A stretch of DNA of 64,000 nt from positions 3,622,001-3,686,000 of the forward strand of contig NC_092579.1 of NCBI RefSeq assembly GCF_037975245.1. The letters run 5' to 3'. This document shows positions 27,201-42,200 of the stretch, one piece after another. The notes below the pieces were generated by a model, which worked only from the letters and a program-made list of their open reading frames with translations, ran no database searches and was not told the DNA's origin. How positions within the stretch are numbered: the stretch's first letter is position 1; the number at the start of each line of letters is the position of its first letter. This DNA is from Apostichopus japonicus. Its lineage: Eukaryota > Echinodermata > Holothuroidea > Aspidochirotida > Stichopodidae. The translations under genes and the position numbers were made by a program.

Positions 27201-30200
27201 TACCTGCACTTCCAGTTCCACAGGAAATGCTATCAGAGATTTACGAATGCAACCAGAATTAAATGGTTAAGAAAGCCAAGATGTGATTCAGTAAGTGCCT
27301 TTTTCTTGAAGGGAAAAGTGAAAGCCTTGAGACACATACAAGGTGATGCAGAATCTGCAAAGTCACTAAAGATGTTGGGTGACTCCTTTACAGTTGATGA
27401 AGTCAATTTCCTTGCCGTTGAAAAATTCGTCTACAAGCTGTATGGTCAAATGGATGCAACTTCAGTCAACGACGTGCGGTTTGATATGTTTAAGAAAGCC
27501 AACAGGATGGAGAGTACAATGCCTCCAAATAATGATGCCCTTCGTCAACACATCCTTCGTGCCAACTTCCAGGCAAGAATTTGTAAACTAAGCTTAATGA
27601 AGAATCAAGATTTACCATCTCCTAGTGAACATGGATGGATATTTGATGATGGACACCTTGCCATTCATTGGATGAGCCTCCCACCTGCTCCTGAAAGCAT
27701 AATTGAACTTGGGAACTGCTCATGTAAGAAAAACAAGTGCCAACTACCAAATGCAGGAGACAGTTGCTGTGTATCCTTCGGCCTTCCATGCACAGATTTA
27801 TGCCAATGCAAGGGGTGTGAAAACATCAGTCAGATGATACTTGAGATTGAAGAAGACTTGGACACAGACAAAGATGATCAGATGGAATAACTAGTTTTTA
27901 GTCTTGGAACAGCCATGATAATGTTTGACTGTGTAAGCTGTGCCCAGGCAGACTTTCTGCAAATCTAGCCATTTATATGTTAAGTTTGAGAGCTCTCATG
28001 TGTTCGTATTTTGTAGCATGAAGTTAGAATCAAGAATTGGCAAAGCCATGGGGTACTGGCACTGGAGGGGAGGGGAGGGGGCTTCCCCATCAGAATTTTG
28101 TGTCTCTGGTCAATTAAAAAATATTGCAATGCCATATTATAATTACTTTTATGTTGTAGTCAATTCAAGAAATGAAGGTAGCAGAAGGCAGAAGAAGGTA
28201 GCAGAAAGTTTAACTCAGTAGTATCATTATTTATGCAAACAAATTTTGAAGGGATGAGTTCAGGATAATTGTACCCCCAGAAAATGTTCATGGTACCAAT
28301 TGCAATGTTTCTAAACTATAACATCACATAAATTTGTTGTAAATACCCTTTTCAGAGTGAACATTTAAGCTTAACAATTGTCACATTGACAATGTCTGTG
28401 TCGTTGATCTTCAATCTCATTCTCCATATAGCACATGCTGTGAGAAAATGAAGGAATAGTTATTAAAGGTGCACCACTGGCATAACTACTGGCATATTTA
28501 AGGTAACATTAACATTGCATTTCATGTTCACACATTAAGTTATGTCAATCCTCGAATCAACATTATGTGTAAGCTTGCTTTTATACTATGAGTGTGTATG
28601 GACAAACTGAATATATGTGTGGTTATAACCCCAAACCTGTTATTGACATTTATTATGTTACTTTCTAATAGATCTAGACATTTCTAAAAGAGTTAGGTCA
28701 ATTCCATTTAAATGTAGAGGTGTTAAGGCCAGTTTGAAAAAATAGAGGGCGCCCTTTATTTCCAGTATTCTTTTACCGCCATTTTCTCCTTAACGTCCGC
28801 AAAATTTTGGTGGAACAAAGTGATTTTTATTTTAGGGTGTTCTAAGCATCACTTTTATTAAGAAATTATTACCCAGAGGTGGACTACGGAACTCAAAAAC
28901 TAAAGGGATTTTTGCCTTATGCCCCACGGTCTAATATGGGAGGCAAAAAATGTCTACCGACGTCAAAAAATATTAATATCTTGTTTCGATCAAATGCTAG
29001 ATATAGTAGTTTGAATGTTAACTATTTTTTTTCCAGAAAAAAAGAAATTTGTTACATTAGATGGTGGATCATAGTAGGTGCTTTGTGATGTTGTCATGGA
29101 AGATGACCTTTAAAAGCTTTCATTTTCCTATCAAAATGTCGTTTTGGAGTTTACAAAATTGAAATGTGATATGTTTTCTTAGCTGTCAAATGTTAAATCA
29201 CTTCTTGTTTGTGAAAGTAAAACAAGTCTCTTGAACAGTGGAAAAATTATTCATACCTTATTATTTAGACAACAAAATTATATCTTTTTCAGTTCAATTG
29301 CCATTGATGACAGTTATGAAAGGGTGTGAAGACTCGCTCATAAAGAAATGTCTCATGCCGGTAATCTGACCTAGTTTCATGAGGTGTAACAGAAGTGTTA
29401 GACACCACCATCGATCCCAGAAAATACACACAAAGCTTGCTACCGTCGGTAATTAGACACTCTAGTGTACAGTCAATACATACAGCTCCGGTCAATACCC
29501 ACAAAACAGTGTACAAAGCAGTGATGGACATCTCAGGTCTAGATAAAAGATAACAAGGTATCACGTTTCATTACTGTCTGCATTTTGTAGCGACAAGAAG
29601 AAAACTGCACTTGCAAGCAACGGAAAGTTAACTTTTTCAGAGCGCGGCACGCGGTTTGCGGCGAGTCTTCTATGCCTTTAAGCTCTTCTGTTGCCAGATG
29701 CATTCATAATCTTTCACCAAATTTTGAAAACGAATATTATCTCCATAATAATACAAAGTGCTACTACAGTAGCATGTAGGTTTTGACCACAACATGCAGG
29801 ATGTTGCCAACAAGCTTGTTAAGGAATGAATTCTTGCAACCTGAACATCCCTTTAAGTAGACTATGGTTGAACTCTAGTAACTTTAAATATGAGAAATCA
29901 GTCTACCATTATTTAAAACGCTACACAACTAGCCACAATTTTCTCTACGCCTTTGTTTTCAATTCAACATGATGGTTGCAAACATTTTGATAAACACCAT
30001 CCAAAGACAATATTCATGTCTAGATTGCTGAAGGCATCTATCTTCCAATCATACACTAAAGGAGACGCAAACAAAACCTAATTATTTTACAATATAGTCC
30101 CCTCTGGGACACGCATCCAATCAGGTAGGTTTTGCATCATCTTCAAACGAATTGTTTCTTTGGAGCTGTCTGAAAATACTGGCCAGTTCAGCCTCTGCGA

Positions 30201-33200
30201 TGATACATTATTAACTTATATCCAGGGTTCAATCACCAGGATCGATAGTAAACTCCTACAACTGTCTACCTGCTTATAGCTTAAAGGTATAGTTTTTAAT
30301 AAGACTGGCATTGAATGTTTACTGATAAACTTAGGTTGGGCCATGCCATCACACAATACAAAAATAATAAATATATAATATATATATAAATAAATACCAG
30401 ACATGGAATATTAAATTACTCCTGAAACTGGAACTAGGCCTTCACATATTTCCCTCATCTGATGTTCTTTTGAAATTTATAAACTAAAGATCTTGTTGGA
30501 TGGTAAGTGGCACCAGTACAGTAGAAGCAACAAAAAAAAAACAAAAAAAAAATCAATTTTAAAGAAGTTCAATTACAGAATGCATTTATCACTAGTATTG
30601 TTTCTAAAGGTATCGTCACGGTAACTGATTTTGATTAATATTCTCCATTGTTTGCTTTCAGCTCAGTATTGAACACTAACGCATCCCATACTACCGATAA
30701 CTTTTGTATCTTGCGCTTCAAACGAAATGAAAGAGGAACTACTATTCCCAGTGCGACAGTTGGACTATAAATCCAGGTGGCTTAATGGAAATGCAAAAAG
30801 TGTACTGGCGGTGCCCAATGACTCAATAATTGGAAAAGTTGCACAATTGTAGTTCAAGGTAACTTTAGCAGTGCTGTAGGTAAAATATTGATACATCATA
30901 AAAAACTGTCACCCATTTATCAACACCCTCGAGCTGGGCAATATCCTTAGGAGATGTTCTTCCTTGTGAAGGATATGCATAGTGATTGCATTTAATTTCA
31001 TTGAAATGCACTCTCTAAAGGAAACATGCAATACAATGAAGTCTAACTGCGATAATTGGATGAAACTGTTGCCTCCCTTATGTCCAGGAATAAATTAGCT
31101 ACAACTTTGAAAAGGAGAAGGAAGGAATTGGAATGTGATGAATAAATTTGGCGGCACAGTTTCAAATTTATGACCAACAGTAAATACGAAAGGGCAAGTC
31201 TTTGACAAGTCTCAGCAATCCACAAAATAATTTAAAAATTATTAGTAACAGCAAATAAATTAACAGAACATCAAAACCTCACGATACACAAAAATATATT
31301 ACCCTTGTCATACTATACAGAAACATAAACAAAAACTTTACCAACCCCCCCCCCCTTGTCAAGAACAAAATGTTCACATTTAGTGCCAACAGGGAGTAAC
31401 CATTAATTAGTAGCTTAATTAATTAGTGGCAATAAGTAGTTTGTCATATCGTCTTACCTTTTCTTTAGTGGATTTTTGGGATCCGGTGCTATCTCGTCCA
31501 TTTCTCTTTCACTTGGCTCACGTTTGCCTAATTTCCAGGGGTTGAATTTGGTGGTGAGCGTTATGCAGCAAGAACCAGCATAGGCAATGTCCAAGTACAC
31601 CCAGATGCCTCGATGGTCTATTCTAGGTGGTGAGGCCCTCCTGACAATCGGAGAGTTCACACCAAGGTCTGTGTCTGTGATGTTCAAACCTTCGATAAAT
31701 TTAGGAATCTGGTGGCATAATGAGTTAATGAAACACATTTTAAGTCAAGTGATAATGTTCAATTACAAAATGGAGGGAAGCTAATTTGATTCATTTCCCC
31801 TTTCTGGTTGTAGAGACCTGACTTCCAACACCAGGAATAGCCAACAACTAAGGGATGGGCAGCTCATACTGTGAATAAAATTCCCTTTATGCTTAAAATC
31901 AGGCACAGTGTGGTTTCAATCAAATTCTAGTCAAAACTATTTGTTATCATCAAAACTATTATTAATCATCAAAACTATTTTTTAACATCAAAACTATTTT
32001 TTATCATGATAATTTTGCCAAGAAATTTTTTTATCATCAAACTATTTTTTTATCATAAAAAATATTCTTTATCATCAAACTATTTTTATCATCATTTTTT
32101 TTTTTTTTTAATCATCAAAACTACAGTTTATCATGAAAATTTGTTTCTCTGTTATTTCTTCTTTAAAATAAGACATGCATACTGTTGCTGACTCCCGTCA
32201 ACCGAAAGAGAAAACTTGACCTTTGGACTACTGAAGGTTTTTGATCAACAAGGATATGACCATGGTGTTTTAAATACACTCTTAGCCTTAACAGAGGTCC
32301 TAGAGATATAACCACCATCTCCAGCAAAATCTCGCCTGATACAGTCAATCAATATAGGTGAACTCATTTTGGAAACTTTTTTGAGTTTCCTACTGTAGGA
32401 AAGAGACTACAACAATTGATTGTTTATTTCATATTGTTTCCTTTGTCTATTTTGATAAATAACAGGCTGAAATGCTTCTTTCACTTTCTATATGGTTGCA
32501 TGGCAAGCAGAAAAGAAGACACAATTAGCACAACCTGATGCGTAAATGACCTAAAACTGGTTCCTTGCAACGTACACTGCAGATTCATTTTAACTACTAA
32601 GAAGAGCTTTGATAAAGTTTTTATTTTATTTTTATTTTTTTATATTATTTTTTTTATTTATTTATTTTTTTATTTATTTTTTTTATAGATTTTGTTAGAT
32701 TTGCTTTGATAAAGTATGATTGTATCTTTAATAGTGAAACTTGTTGACTACAGAAGGAGTTATTAAGATTCCCTTTTCTTGCTATTATAAGTCATAAATG
32801 CAGTATAATATAGTATACATCTCGAATCCCAGAATATTACAGCCTTCCACACTACCCTTCGATCGCTATGACGACTGCAGGGTCAACTTTTCAACGGTCT
32901 TCCCATCCTCCGAGACAGGGAACCAAGTTCTCATCCGACAACCAAACCCCAGCTGTTTACATCAAATTTATATTTTATGTGAAAATATTTGTGAACGGTC
33001 TCTGAGATGAAAATTTTGTGAGTCATTTTGTTTTGAAAAAGTTGTGTATGTACATCAAGTCCTGACTTACTACAATATTCTTTAAGAATGACAGAACTCC
33101 CATTGTTTGAAATGAAAAAACTATGTCTCGGCTCTTTTGGGATTTGATGCTTACCCTCAACTTATCAAGTTTCTTCTGTAGTTTGGTCTGTACAACTCCA

Positions 33201-36200
33201 GCCCAATACTCTTCTCTCAAGAAATCCCAAAAGATTCTTCCAATGAGGGCGTTGGCCCACGCTAAGGGGGTATCCAGGGTCACACCGACGGCTTCCAGAG
33301 AACTCTTCTTCTCCTTCGGGGTAGGACTTGCATAGGTCACGCCACTGGCTTTCACATTGACAGGTGCGATCGAGACTTCCTTCAGATCTTTGTTCCGCGG
33401 CAGTACTTTGGCGATAAATTTATAGAAATCCACCATACCTTTCTTGGCCAGAGGATTGTACGTGTCACTCTTCACGTGATGCAGTTCTCCCTTCTCGTTC
33501 CTGTATTCGTTATTGTTCAGACTGACCTTCTTATACAGAGTCGGGATCGGTTTCCTCCCTCTGACTTTGTCATGTTTGACGGCGACTTCGAATCTCCAAA
33601 ACCACTCCTCCTTTTCCCGGCCGGTCCTGGCAAAGAGAATTAGCTGTTGATCTTCGCACTCACCGTCCTTGATGACCTCAAAGTCGCCGCAGTCAGTGAA
33701 GGTTTCGTCGTTGAAAGCTGTCTGCACGTCTCTCTTGGTGCGGCTTTTTCCTTTTGTGGGCAAGTTGATGAAAATTGGATATTTCTTGCTCCACAACCTC
33801 TTCTGGACCAGACCTTCGGGCCTGAGGTTGACTTCAGCACCTCTCATGTCAAATATCCTCTGGTAAACAAATTCAGGTTTGGGCATTTCCTCGTCCCACA
33901 TAGTTCTTTTTGGGATGTTACGACGAGGAGTCGATAATCTAAGGATGTGGCCCTCCAGTCTCAGGAGAACGGACTGCGTTTGAGATATGTGATATGTATC
34001 CTGATCGTACTCCTTCTCTAATTCATTCATCCATACCTGGAAAGCGAGGAGACATATATTTATATTTAGTGAGTGAAAATGGAAAACTTACAAAAATTGG
34101 GCTTTTTTATGTACTTTTTTCATATATATTTTCATATATAGTTTAATATGTAAGTAAATGAATAATGGAAAATAGACTGGGAAATTTTAGACAATGGACA
34201 AGAGCAAAGAAATTTATGAACGGGCTTTTAGCCAATTAAAATTGTATTAAAATGTTCAAAATACTGCATGTGATTAGCCTAATATTGAATCGTTGGGTAG
34301 AAAATGATTTGAGTAGGTGATAACTCAAAACTGGAAGCTAATTCTTGGGGGGGCGTAGTCAAATCCGTGGCACTGTGGCAGTAGCCAGTAATATAGAGCA
34401 AACAATACGATGGTGTCACAGTGTGATACCAGTTTGAAGTTTACTACAGCCCTACAGCAGGGTTGCCAGTTTTTGTGTAAATACAATTGGTCAAAGTTAG
34501 AGAATTTACCATATTGTCTATGATTTACTATATATAATTATAATTTAAAGATTTTATTATAGGAGCTCAGTTTCATCGACTTGGGGCTTGGGGCTCATCT
34601 TTTACTGCTTTCTCATGTAGTGAAGCTGGCATGTACAAGTATGTTGTGAGTGTGAGTGTAAGTAGGTGACATGCTGGTTAGTTGTACTCCAAGAATTAAG
34701 AAATAATGTTTTATTCCAAGAACTGTTTGTTTTTTACTGGTTTCTCATGTAGTGAAGCTGGTATACTTGTATGTTGTGTGTGGGAGTGTAAGTACAGTAT
34801 AAAAACATTATCTCAAGATGGCTAACTACTGTTAGATGTGGTAACTGAGCATCATGTTGTTGAGGCACACTTGAGCCTGCTTTACACTTAACATCCAGAC
34901 TCAGCTCAAGCATTGTGTTGACAGAAATCCTTGTTGAAAAACTCAGTTCAGTTACCATGACAGGAACCCAGTAGGAACTAGCTGAGAGGAGTCTCAGTTG
35001 AGAACCTAATTGGGCCCAGTTGAGAAGGCAACCTAGTTAAGAAACCCAGCTGGTGATGCTCCAAAAACACACATTGACCACATCTTTGTAACTGTTTCTG
35101 GGCCAGTAGTTAATATCACTCAGATGACCTGAGATGACCATTTACCATATTACAAGTAAATTCAAGTTTTGACCTCATGTGATCTCAGCTGACCTCTGAC
35201 ATCTAAATTAAGAACAGCTTTTATGACCAATCACTAACTGTACACTGTGACCAAGTTTGATAAAATCAAACATTAACCCAAGGAGGAGGAGGCAAATACG
35301 TGAATTCACTGTTTGACCTCTCTTTGACCCCAAATGATGTTTGACCTACTTTTTGCTAGCATGAGTATCAACCTCTTGATATGCGTCATTACCTCACCAA
35401 GTTTGACAAGAAACGATCAAACCGCAAATGTTGACAGACAGACAGGCACATTGCCATGACAAAAGCTCAACTAATTTAGCTAATACCACACCAAAAAGTA
35501 TTTGAGAAATTTTTGCTACAACTTATGTTTGCTCCTATTTTTATCCTAAGTTAATATGCAGGGTAATATGCAGGGTAATATGCAGGGTGATAAGCCGGGT
35601 AAAAAGCTCACCAAGTAAACTTAATATGTAGAGAAAGTCACCAAGTAAACTTAAATTGCAAGGTAAACAGTTACAAAGTTCCCTATTAATCTATACATTA
35701 TCCAAAACTCAAGCACATGTAAAACACCCGTTAATAGGCTGTATGTTACTGTACTTTACATCAAGTGTTGAAATCTCACAAACAGTAAAGAATGGCACAT
35801 TTTCATCAACCTACGTACTCAATCCAAATGGCAAGCGAGCAAACATTACCAACATCAGTTTTCGGACAAAGTAATTAACTGATATAAACCTCTTGGTATT
35901 TACGTCCTTAAAAGTAACTTGCAATTGCAATCATACTATTGTAAGCTGTGTTGAGGTTTTACATTACAGCCTACCTACACTGTACACAATTGTACTGTAC
36001 TAACAGTACAATATCTTATGGCAAATTACCTATTTAATTAAAGTTTGACCAAAACACAAACATTGGGAAAAGACAATGTCAACAGAAAGGAAATTAGCAA
36101 GTAAACCAGCTGGCACAAGATGTTTACATACAGCAACTTGTGTTAAATTTGACCAAACAGTACTGGACGACGTTGACCAACTGTGTACACAGAGTTGCTG

Positions 36201-39200
36201 GTCAGTGTAGACTATGACACAAGACCTTGTAACGTGTTGTCAATTGGCCTGATGGATATTGTGTAGCAAGACATAGGACTCTCCTTTAATGCTTTAACTG
36301 GGATGTTTAAATGTAAGTGATATATGCAAAGGTCAAATCTTGGATACATGATCTGTATACATGATTTGATAGCAACCTACAAGTAACTTTAAATTACAAC
36401 GCATGTATACTAGTGAAACTACTGCAACATTCACGCTTTAGCACCTCATGAATCTGCTTTTGGAGACACTTTGGGTGATGAGACTGATAAAAGAGGTGGG
36501 CGGGGGTAGCTACAGTAGACCGGAATCAGCCGGTCAGGGGGAGAGGACAGTCCTATCTAGAACAGACCCAAGTGCTCTACACAAGGTACAGTGAGAGTGC
36601 AGTTATTGTGAGGAAGTAGGGAAGTGAGAATAAAATTTCAAATGAACTGATAATACTGTAATATTCAGGCTGTGCTCCTTATCAATAAAGACACTGGGGT
36701 GGCAGACTGAGGAGGGTGGTAGCTGGACATGGCCCAGCCGCAGAGAGTGAGGATAGTGCAAAAATGTTACCGAAGGTTCTAGACAGACTAAAATGAGAGT
36801 GCAGTTGTTGTGAAGAGGTAGGGAAGTGAGAAGTAGCTAGTGATTTTTCTGCAGATACAGTACTTAGCATACTGATGATTTAGAACTGACTTACAGTATC
36901 GATGTCATTTGTGTAAAAGTAGGTGGGCCTGACGTTTCGATCCTAGCAGGATCTTCTTCAGAGGCTGAATGACAAGTAACAGAAACTACAAGGGACAATT
37001 ACAAACACAGAATACAGACAGGTTGTATGAGCAGGGTGAACACAAAAGAGATTGATATAAGAGGATTACTCATCATGCAGCCTCTGAAGAAGATCCTGCT
37101 AGGATCGAAATGTCAGGCCCACTTACTTACACACATTCTCTCACACCTGCACTTTAGTGGATAAGCAGGTTTGCTAACAGTTATTGTTTTTATTTAAATG
37201 ATGTTATTTGGTGAGCATGACAGATGGCACTGTACTTAGTAAAATTTTATCAAAACGTTATAAATATTTTCAACGATTGTGAGTACCCTGAAAATGCATG
37301 GCATTGCTTGCAAGTTTTGTAACTCATAACCTTGGATTTGCAGATATTAAAAATAGTTACTGAGTTTAAAAAAGTGGAAAAAAAGGAAAGAGAGAAGAGG
37401 ATATTCTAGCTGTTTGTAAATGGGTCCAAATTTGAACTATTTCACTGATTAAATGCCAGAGGATTTCACTGTTGGCAAGTCAGGAAATTCCATTTTTCTC
37501 CAGTTAGTTATTATCCGCGATAAGTTGGTTAACAACGCCAGTCTTTAGACTTAGCATTATTTCAGGAACCTAACATAAGGCTCCTCAGTCCTCATTACCG
37601 CTGATTTGAGACTATCAACGAATATGTTTGAGCTGCTCCCATAAAGACTATTAAATAACTGATGTGTGTTGTAATTCATGAGAATGCCAACAAAGTGAGA
37701 ACTTGATTATATTATTATTAAAGAAAATCTAGGTCTGAATATTTCACTCACTATGATCTGGATGGCCTGCTACATAACATAATTTAAATATGATGTATTT
37801 AAATCTATCAATCTATTCTGATACTTAGAGGAAGGCACACCTATAAAGACAGTTCCCAAGTTGCATTATTGTGTTCTACTTTGACCAGAAATTGGCCTTC
37901 CTCATAATGTTCATGAACCTGGAAGCACTTCTCAACTCCTCAGCTTCCGTTAAGTAATAATACTTACTATGTACAGTCACACATCAAATGACTAATATAT
38001 ATACTTAGAGCCTGTTCCAAGATGCTGGATATAACAACATATTTTCTGTCCAAAAGACAGGCATACTTTGTTATAATATTCAAGTTTATATGAAATATTC
38101 AAGTACACATAAAATATTCAAAGTTCAGCGTTTGCATTTTGCAAACGAACGCCAAATCAGCTTATAATGAACTACAGTACCTGTACTGTATATGACATCC
38201 TTTATTGAGTATTGAGTTAGTAAGAATTCTTAAGTTATATAATTTACACAGACCTACTTTTGATATGCAGAACTGAAAGTAAATGAAAAGAAAATTCTCA
38301 GATAAACAGTTCTAACAGAAACAGCGGTTCATTATGAATTGTCAAAGCTGCTGAATAGCACACAAATGGACTACACAAGTACAGTATTATGAAGTACAGG
38401 AAATTAAATGATTAACTGTGAAGCAGCTACTGTAGGCCTACAATGAAACAACAATGCCCTTGTTCATGCAGTATTACTATACAAAATAGGTCAAAAGGCC
38501 AAGGATTGATTTTATTGATCTTGCTGAGATTTGCTCAATTTTGAGCCATCAAAACTATTGTATTTCCTCCTACAGTTTGTCTCAGAATTAGTATGTACGC
38601 TTAATAAAAGTGGTTTGGACAATCCCTGGTAAAGTCTGCTCAAAGAGCAATTGAAATGAGCTTGCTATCTATGGGAAGAACAGTGCTGCATCTCAGTACA
38701 GACTCAACTTAAACTTGTGTCATCTGGACATATCATGTGCAGTAGGTTTGATGAGACCGTACCCTATGATCATCAAGTTCTACTGTAGACCATCAGACTT
38801 GTGGCCCACATTACTGATGGCATCCCACAACATTACTGATGGCATCAGTAATGTTGTGGCCCACAACAATACTGTTTGTCTAGAGTAGTTTTGGCTCGAA
38901 TGACTTTTGCAAAGAGATTTGTATCATCTACTTTAAGTACTGACATATAATGCAAGAAGAAAAAAACCAAATGTTGTCTGGATGTGTAAGAGTTAGATCT
39001 ATAACAACCCCATTCTAAGATAAGTACTGTTGCCTGTCACAACACTGTCCTCTTGAAAATTAAAGCAGCTTACAAGGCTGTGATTGAGAAACATTTCTCA
39101 AAGAAATTATGGCTTAACCATTCTGACATGATGTTGGCATCAGTTTAATACTCTCACAGGAAAAAATAAATTTCAGCTTTGTAACTGGCAGAATGCATAC

Positions 39201-42200
39201 AGTTGTATGTTTTGCAATAAATTACGAATCAATTATAAGTGAGACAGACCCACCAGACAATCCCTTTAAAACTTGTTAATGCAGGAAAGATCTTACCAAG
39301 ACCCATTCTTATGGAAATGTTTTGACATAAAGATAACATTCCACTTACAATAATTGGCACCAAACCAAAGGTCCTGTACACAATATGAACCTTGGCAATG
39401 CTACCATCATACAGTACATGGTAATAACCCTTGACCCTCTCTGACCTGAGCAACCAATAGTTATAGGTAAGGTCTTTGAGACTAGCTGAGAGAATTAGCC
39501 ATACCTTCCAACCAATTTCATATTTCACTGTAATAAGCTCAAAATGACCTAAAAACACTTTTTTTGTCTACTTCTGCTTCTTCTATCCATGCACAAACTG
39601 AATAATTCATTGTTGGTGAGATCATTGTTGGGGAGAACTCGAGCAAGCATCTACAATAAATGCAGCTTTGAATCATTCTTCCTTTTGACCACTGATAACT
39701 TCATATGACCTTTAACCTGACATTCAAATTCATGGCACTTACAGGAAGTTTTCTATGAACGATTCAAATTGTTCTAGGATACCGTACAGCACAATAGAAG
39801 TAGAAGACATGTTAATACCTGTAGCGCTATCATGCAGTGTAAACAAACTTCAGGCCCATAATTTACGAACTACAAACTTGTCAACTCTTACTAGTCTGTT
39901 TTTTTTTTATACTCAATTTACAATGGGAAAAAAAACACTGAATATTCATGCTTCATTGCACCATTTAATGTATTATATTATATAAGTGCAGAATAATTGA
40001 ACCCAGAGCATCTCATTGTGCGTTGTTCTGTCATGTTGTGACAACTAAATTTTTTCTACAAGCTTACCGCTCTATGGTACAAACTGTTTGCTAAGTCATG
40101 CTTTACAATGAAGCATACTTTGAACCAGTTGGCATGCGTGTGTCTACTTGGCAAGTCTATCACCTGTATACAGTAGTAGTTGATATCACAGATCTTACAC
40201 TGTCTGTACTGTACCACGGTAACAGAAATTACTCTGTACGTTCATGCATGTTACTGAGTAATGTGTACATGCATGTGTCTATAAACACTCTACACTAGAA
40301 CTACAGACAGATAGACATGGAATTATTTATGACCATGCACCAAACAAATTAAAGTACTTCAAACATACATGTCAGTACTCAAGGAAGAGTAATTGTTTAT
40401 CCACATCAGTTAGACAGTAAATTTACAACCCATTGTATGTACACTTGTAGTCAAGTTGATCAACTTTGCCAAGCATTGTATATATTGCAATTTACTTTGA
40501 TTATAATGCTTGGAAAATGACCAGCATTCCATATTTGCTAGATTTGTAAAAGAACTGGTAGTACTTAGTATTGAGATGCAGACACACAGCCACCCTTACA
40601 CACACACATGATATGCGATTCCTTGCCTTAAACTTTTACACACATTTACCTGATTGGCAACTATACCCAAAGTTACAAGTCAGAAACAAAACAGAGAAAT
40701 TAAGCTCTGCTGACAGTTAGTTACATGAGTCCTGAAGGGAGGGGGGCCGGAGGGGGGAGGGGGTATCACCAATAATTCACTTGTCGGCACCAACCAAATA
40801 AATGGCTGATATTAAAGCTTCTGCAAAATGTACATGCCAAAGCAATATCCACCATGACAAATCTACATGTGATGTCACATACTGTACTGTATAGTACAGT
40901 AGTTGCACTATGAAGCATTCAATAGACACATTCCTGACCAAATTAAACTACTGTAACAAATGAATTCTGCCACCAACCCATTTTAACAAAGTTCTGTTAG
41001 GAATCAATGACCCATTCCTGACTTTATTTACATCATTTCAAAATATTTGACAACTTTCCAGCAACACCACTTTCCCTTTTATAGGAAACATTCTCAGATA
41101 AATGGATGATCACTGATAACTGGCTTAAAGAACCTTGCAAAAGATTATGTTTGATCTACATCCACTACAAACTAAGCTGACTAATACCAAGTGTGTTCAA
41201 GTCCACCAGTATAAGAGGCTCAGGAGCATCTATTCTCCTACAAATACTCTAGTAATGTGCAACATTTGATGGTGTATTGGATGTGTACAGTAGTAAAGTA
41301 AATCCTCTTGCTGAAAGGTTGTTTGTTGCTTGTTTTTTCCCCTAAAAGTTTCTGTCTGTGCTCCTATAGCCAGGAGATTGTAAAGGTGAACCTAAAAGTA
41401 GGGTAAGGGGATATGGGCAGATCTCTCTAAATAGTCTCTGTTATAATGTTCATTATTGAGGTATGGATCGGTAGTTGGCTAAGGATATGTGATAGAGCTT
41501 TGGTATTCAAATCAGAATTTGGAGAATAAAAAATACTTGGACCGTGACCAAAACATTCAGAAGCAAATAGAAATAGCCAATATTTGTGTAAAAAACAGTG
41601 GAAATTTTTTGAACATAACACCATTTGCAACTATGCATCCATTATCATATAACAGTTTGTTAAATGGAAGCAGTAGTGGGTTACCATCTCCCTGTAGCCA
41701 CCTACCCTCTAGAGGGCGCACTGGGCGGTTGCCAAAGTGATGAAGGTGAAACTTGGGTCATCAAGGGGTATGTCTACAAATATGGAACCATTATGTGCCA
41801 ATTGCTTTGTGCCATTTGTGAAGTCCTGACTATCTTGAACAGCTTTCACTTTTGTTGTTCATTGTGAGCCGTGTGTACTTAAACATGCATCCAAGGTTTA
41901 AGTACAGTACGTCACAGACAGTATCCAGGATGGATTACACGTACACTTCACTTTCATATCAACAAGAACATCAAAACCTTGTAAATATTTGACTGGCTAC
42001 GAACACACTTATTGCCAGACTGTACCTAACCAAATGCACACTTAACCCAGGTACAGACTACAGTACAGTGAAGCACAAACCCAGTGGTGTTTCAAATGTA
42101 TACGGTACAGAAGTATGATAAACATTACATATTAAACTAACTGGTTAAAAATTAAGTAGCTGCAATCTTAGGTGGGAACTCCCTTTACACAATCAAGGAC

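Noticed and set aside
24689-29676. LTR retrotransposon with 354-bp LTRs
   Set aside because: The repeats lack TG/CA ends and instead have inverted GAAGACTCGC ends, and no gag, protease, RT or integrase lies between them.
33123-33937. Plus-strand open frames opposite TEX2 exon 2
   Set aside because: Antisense shadows of a well conserved coding exon.
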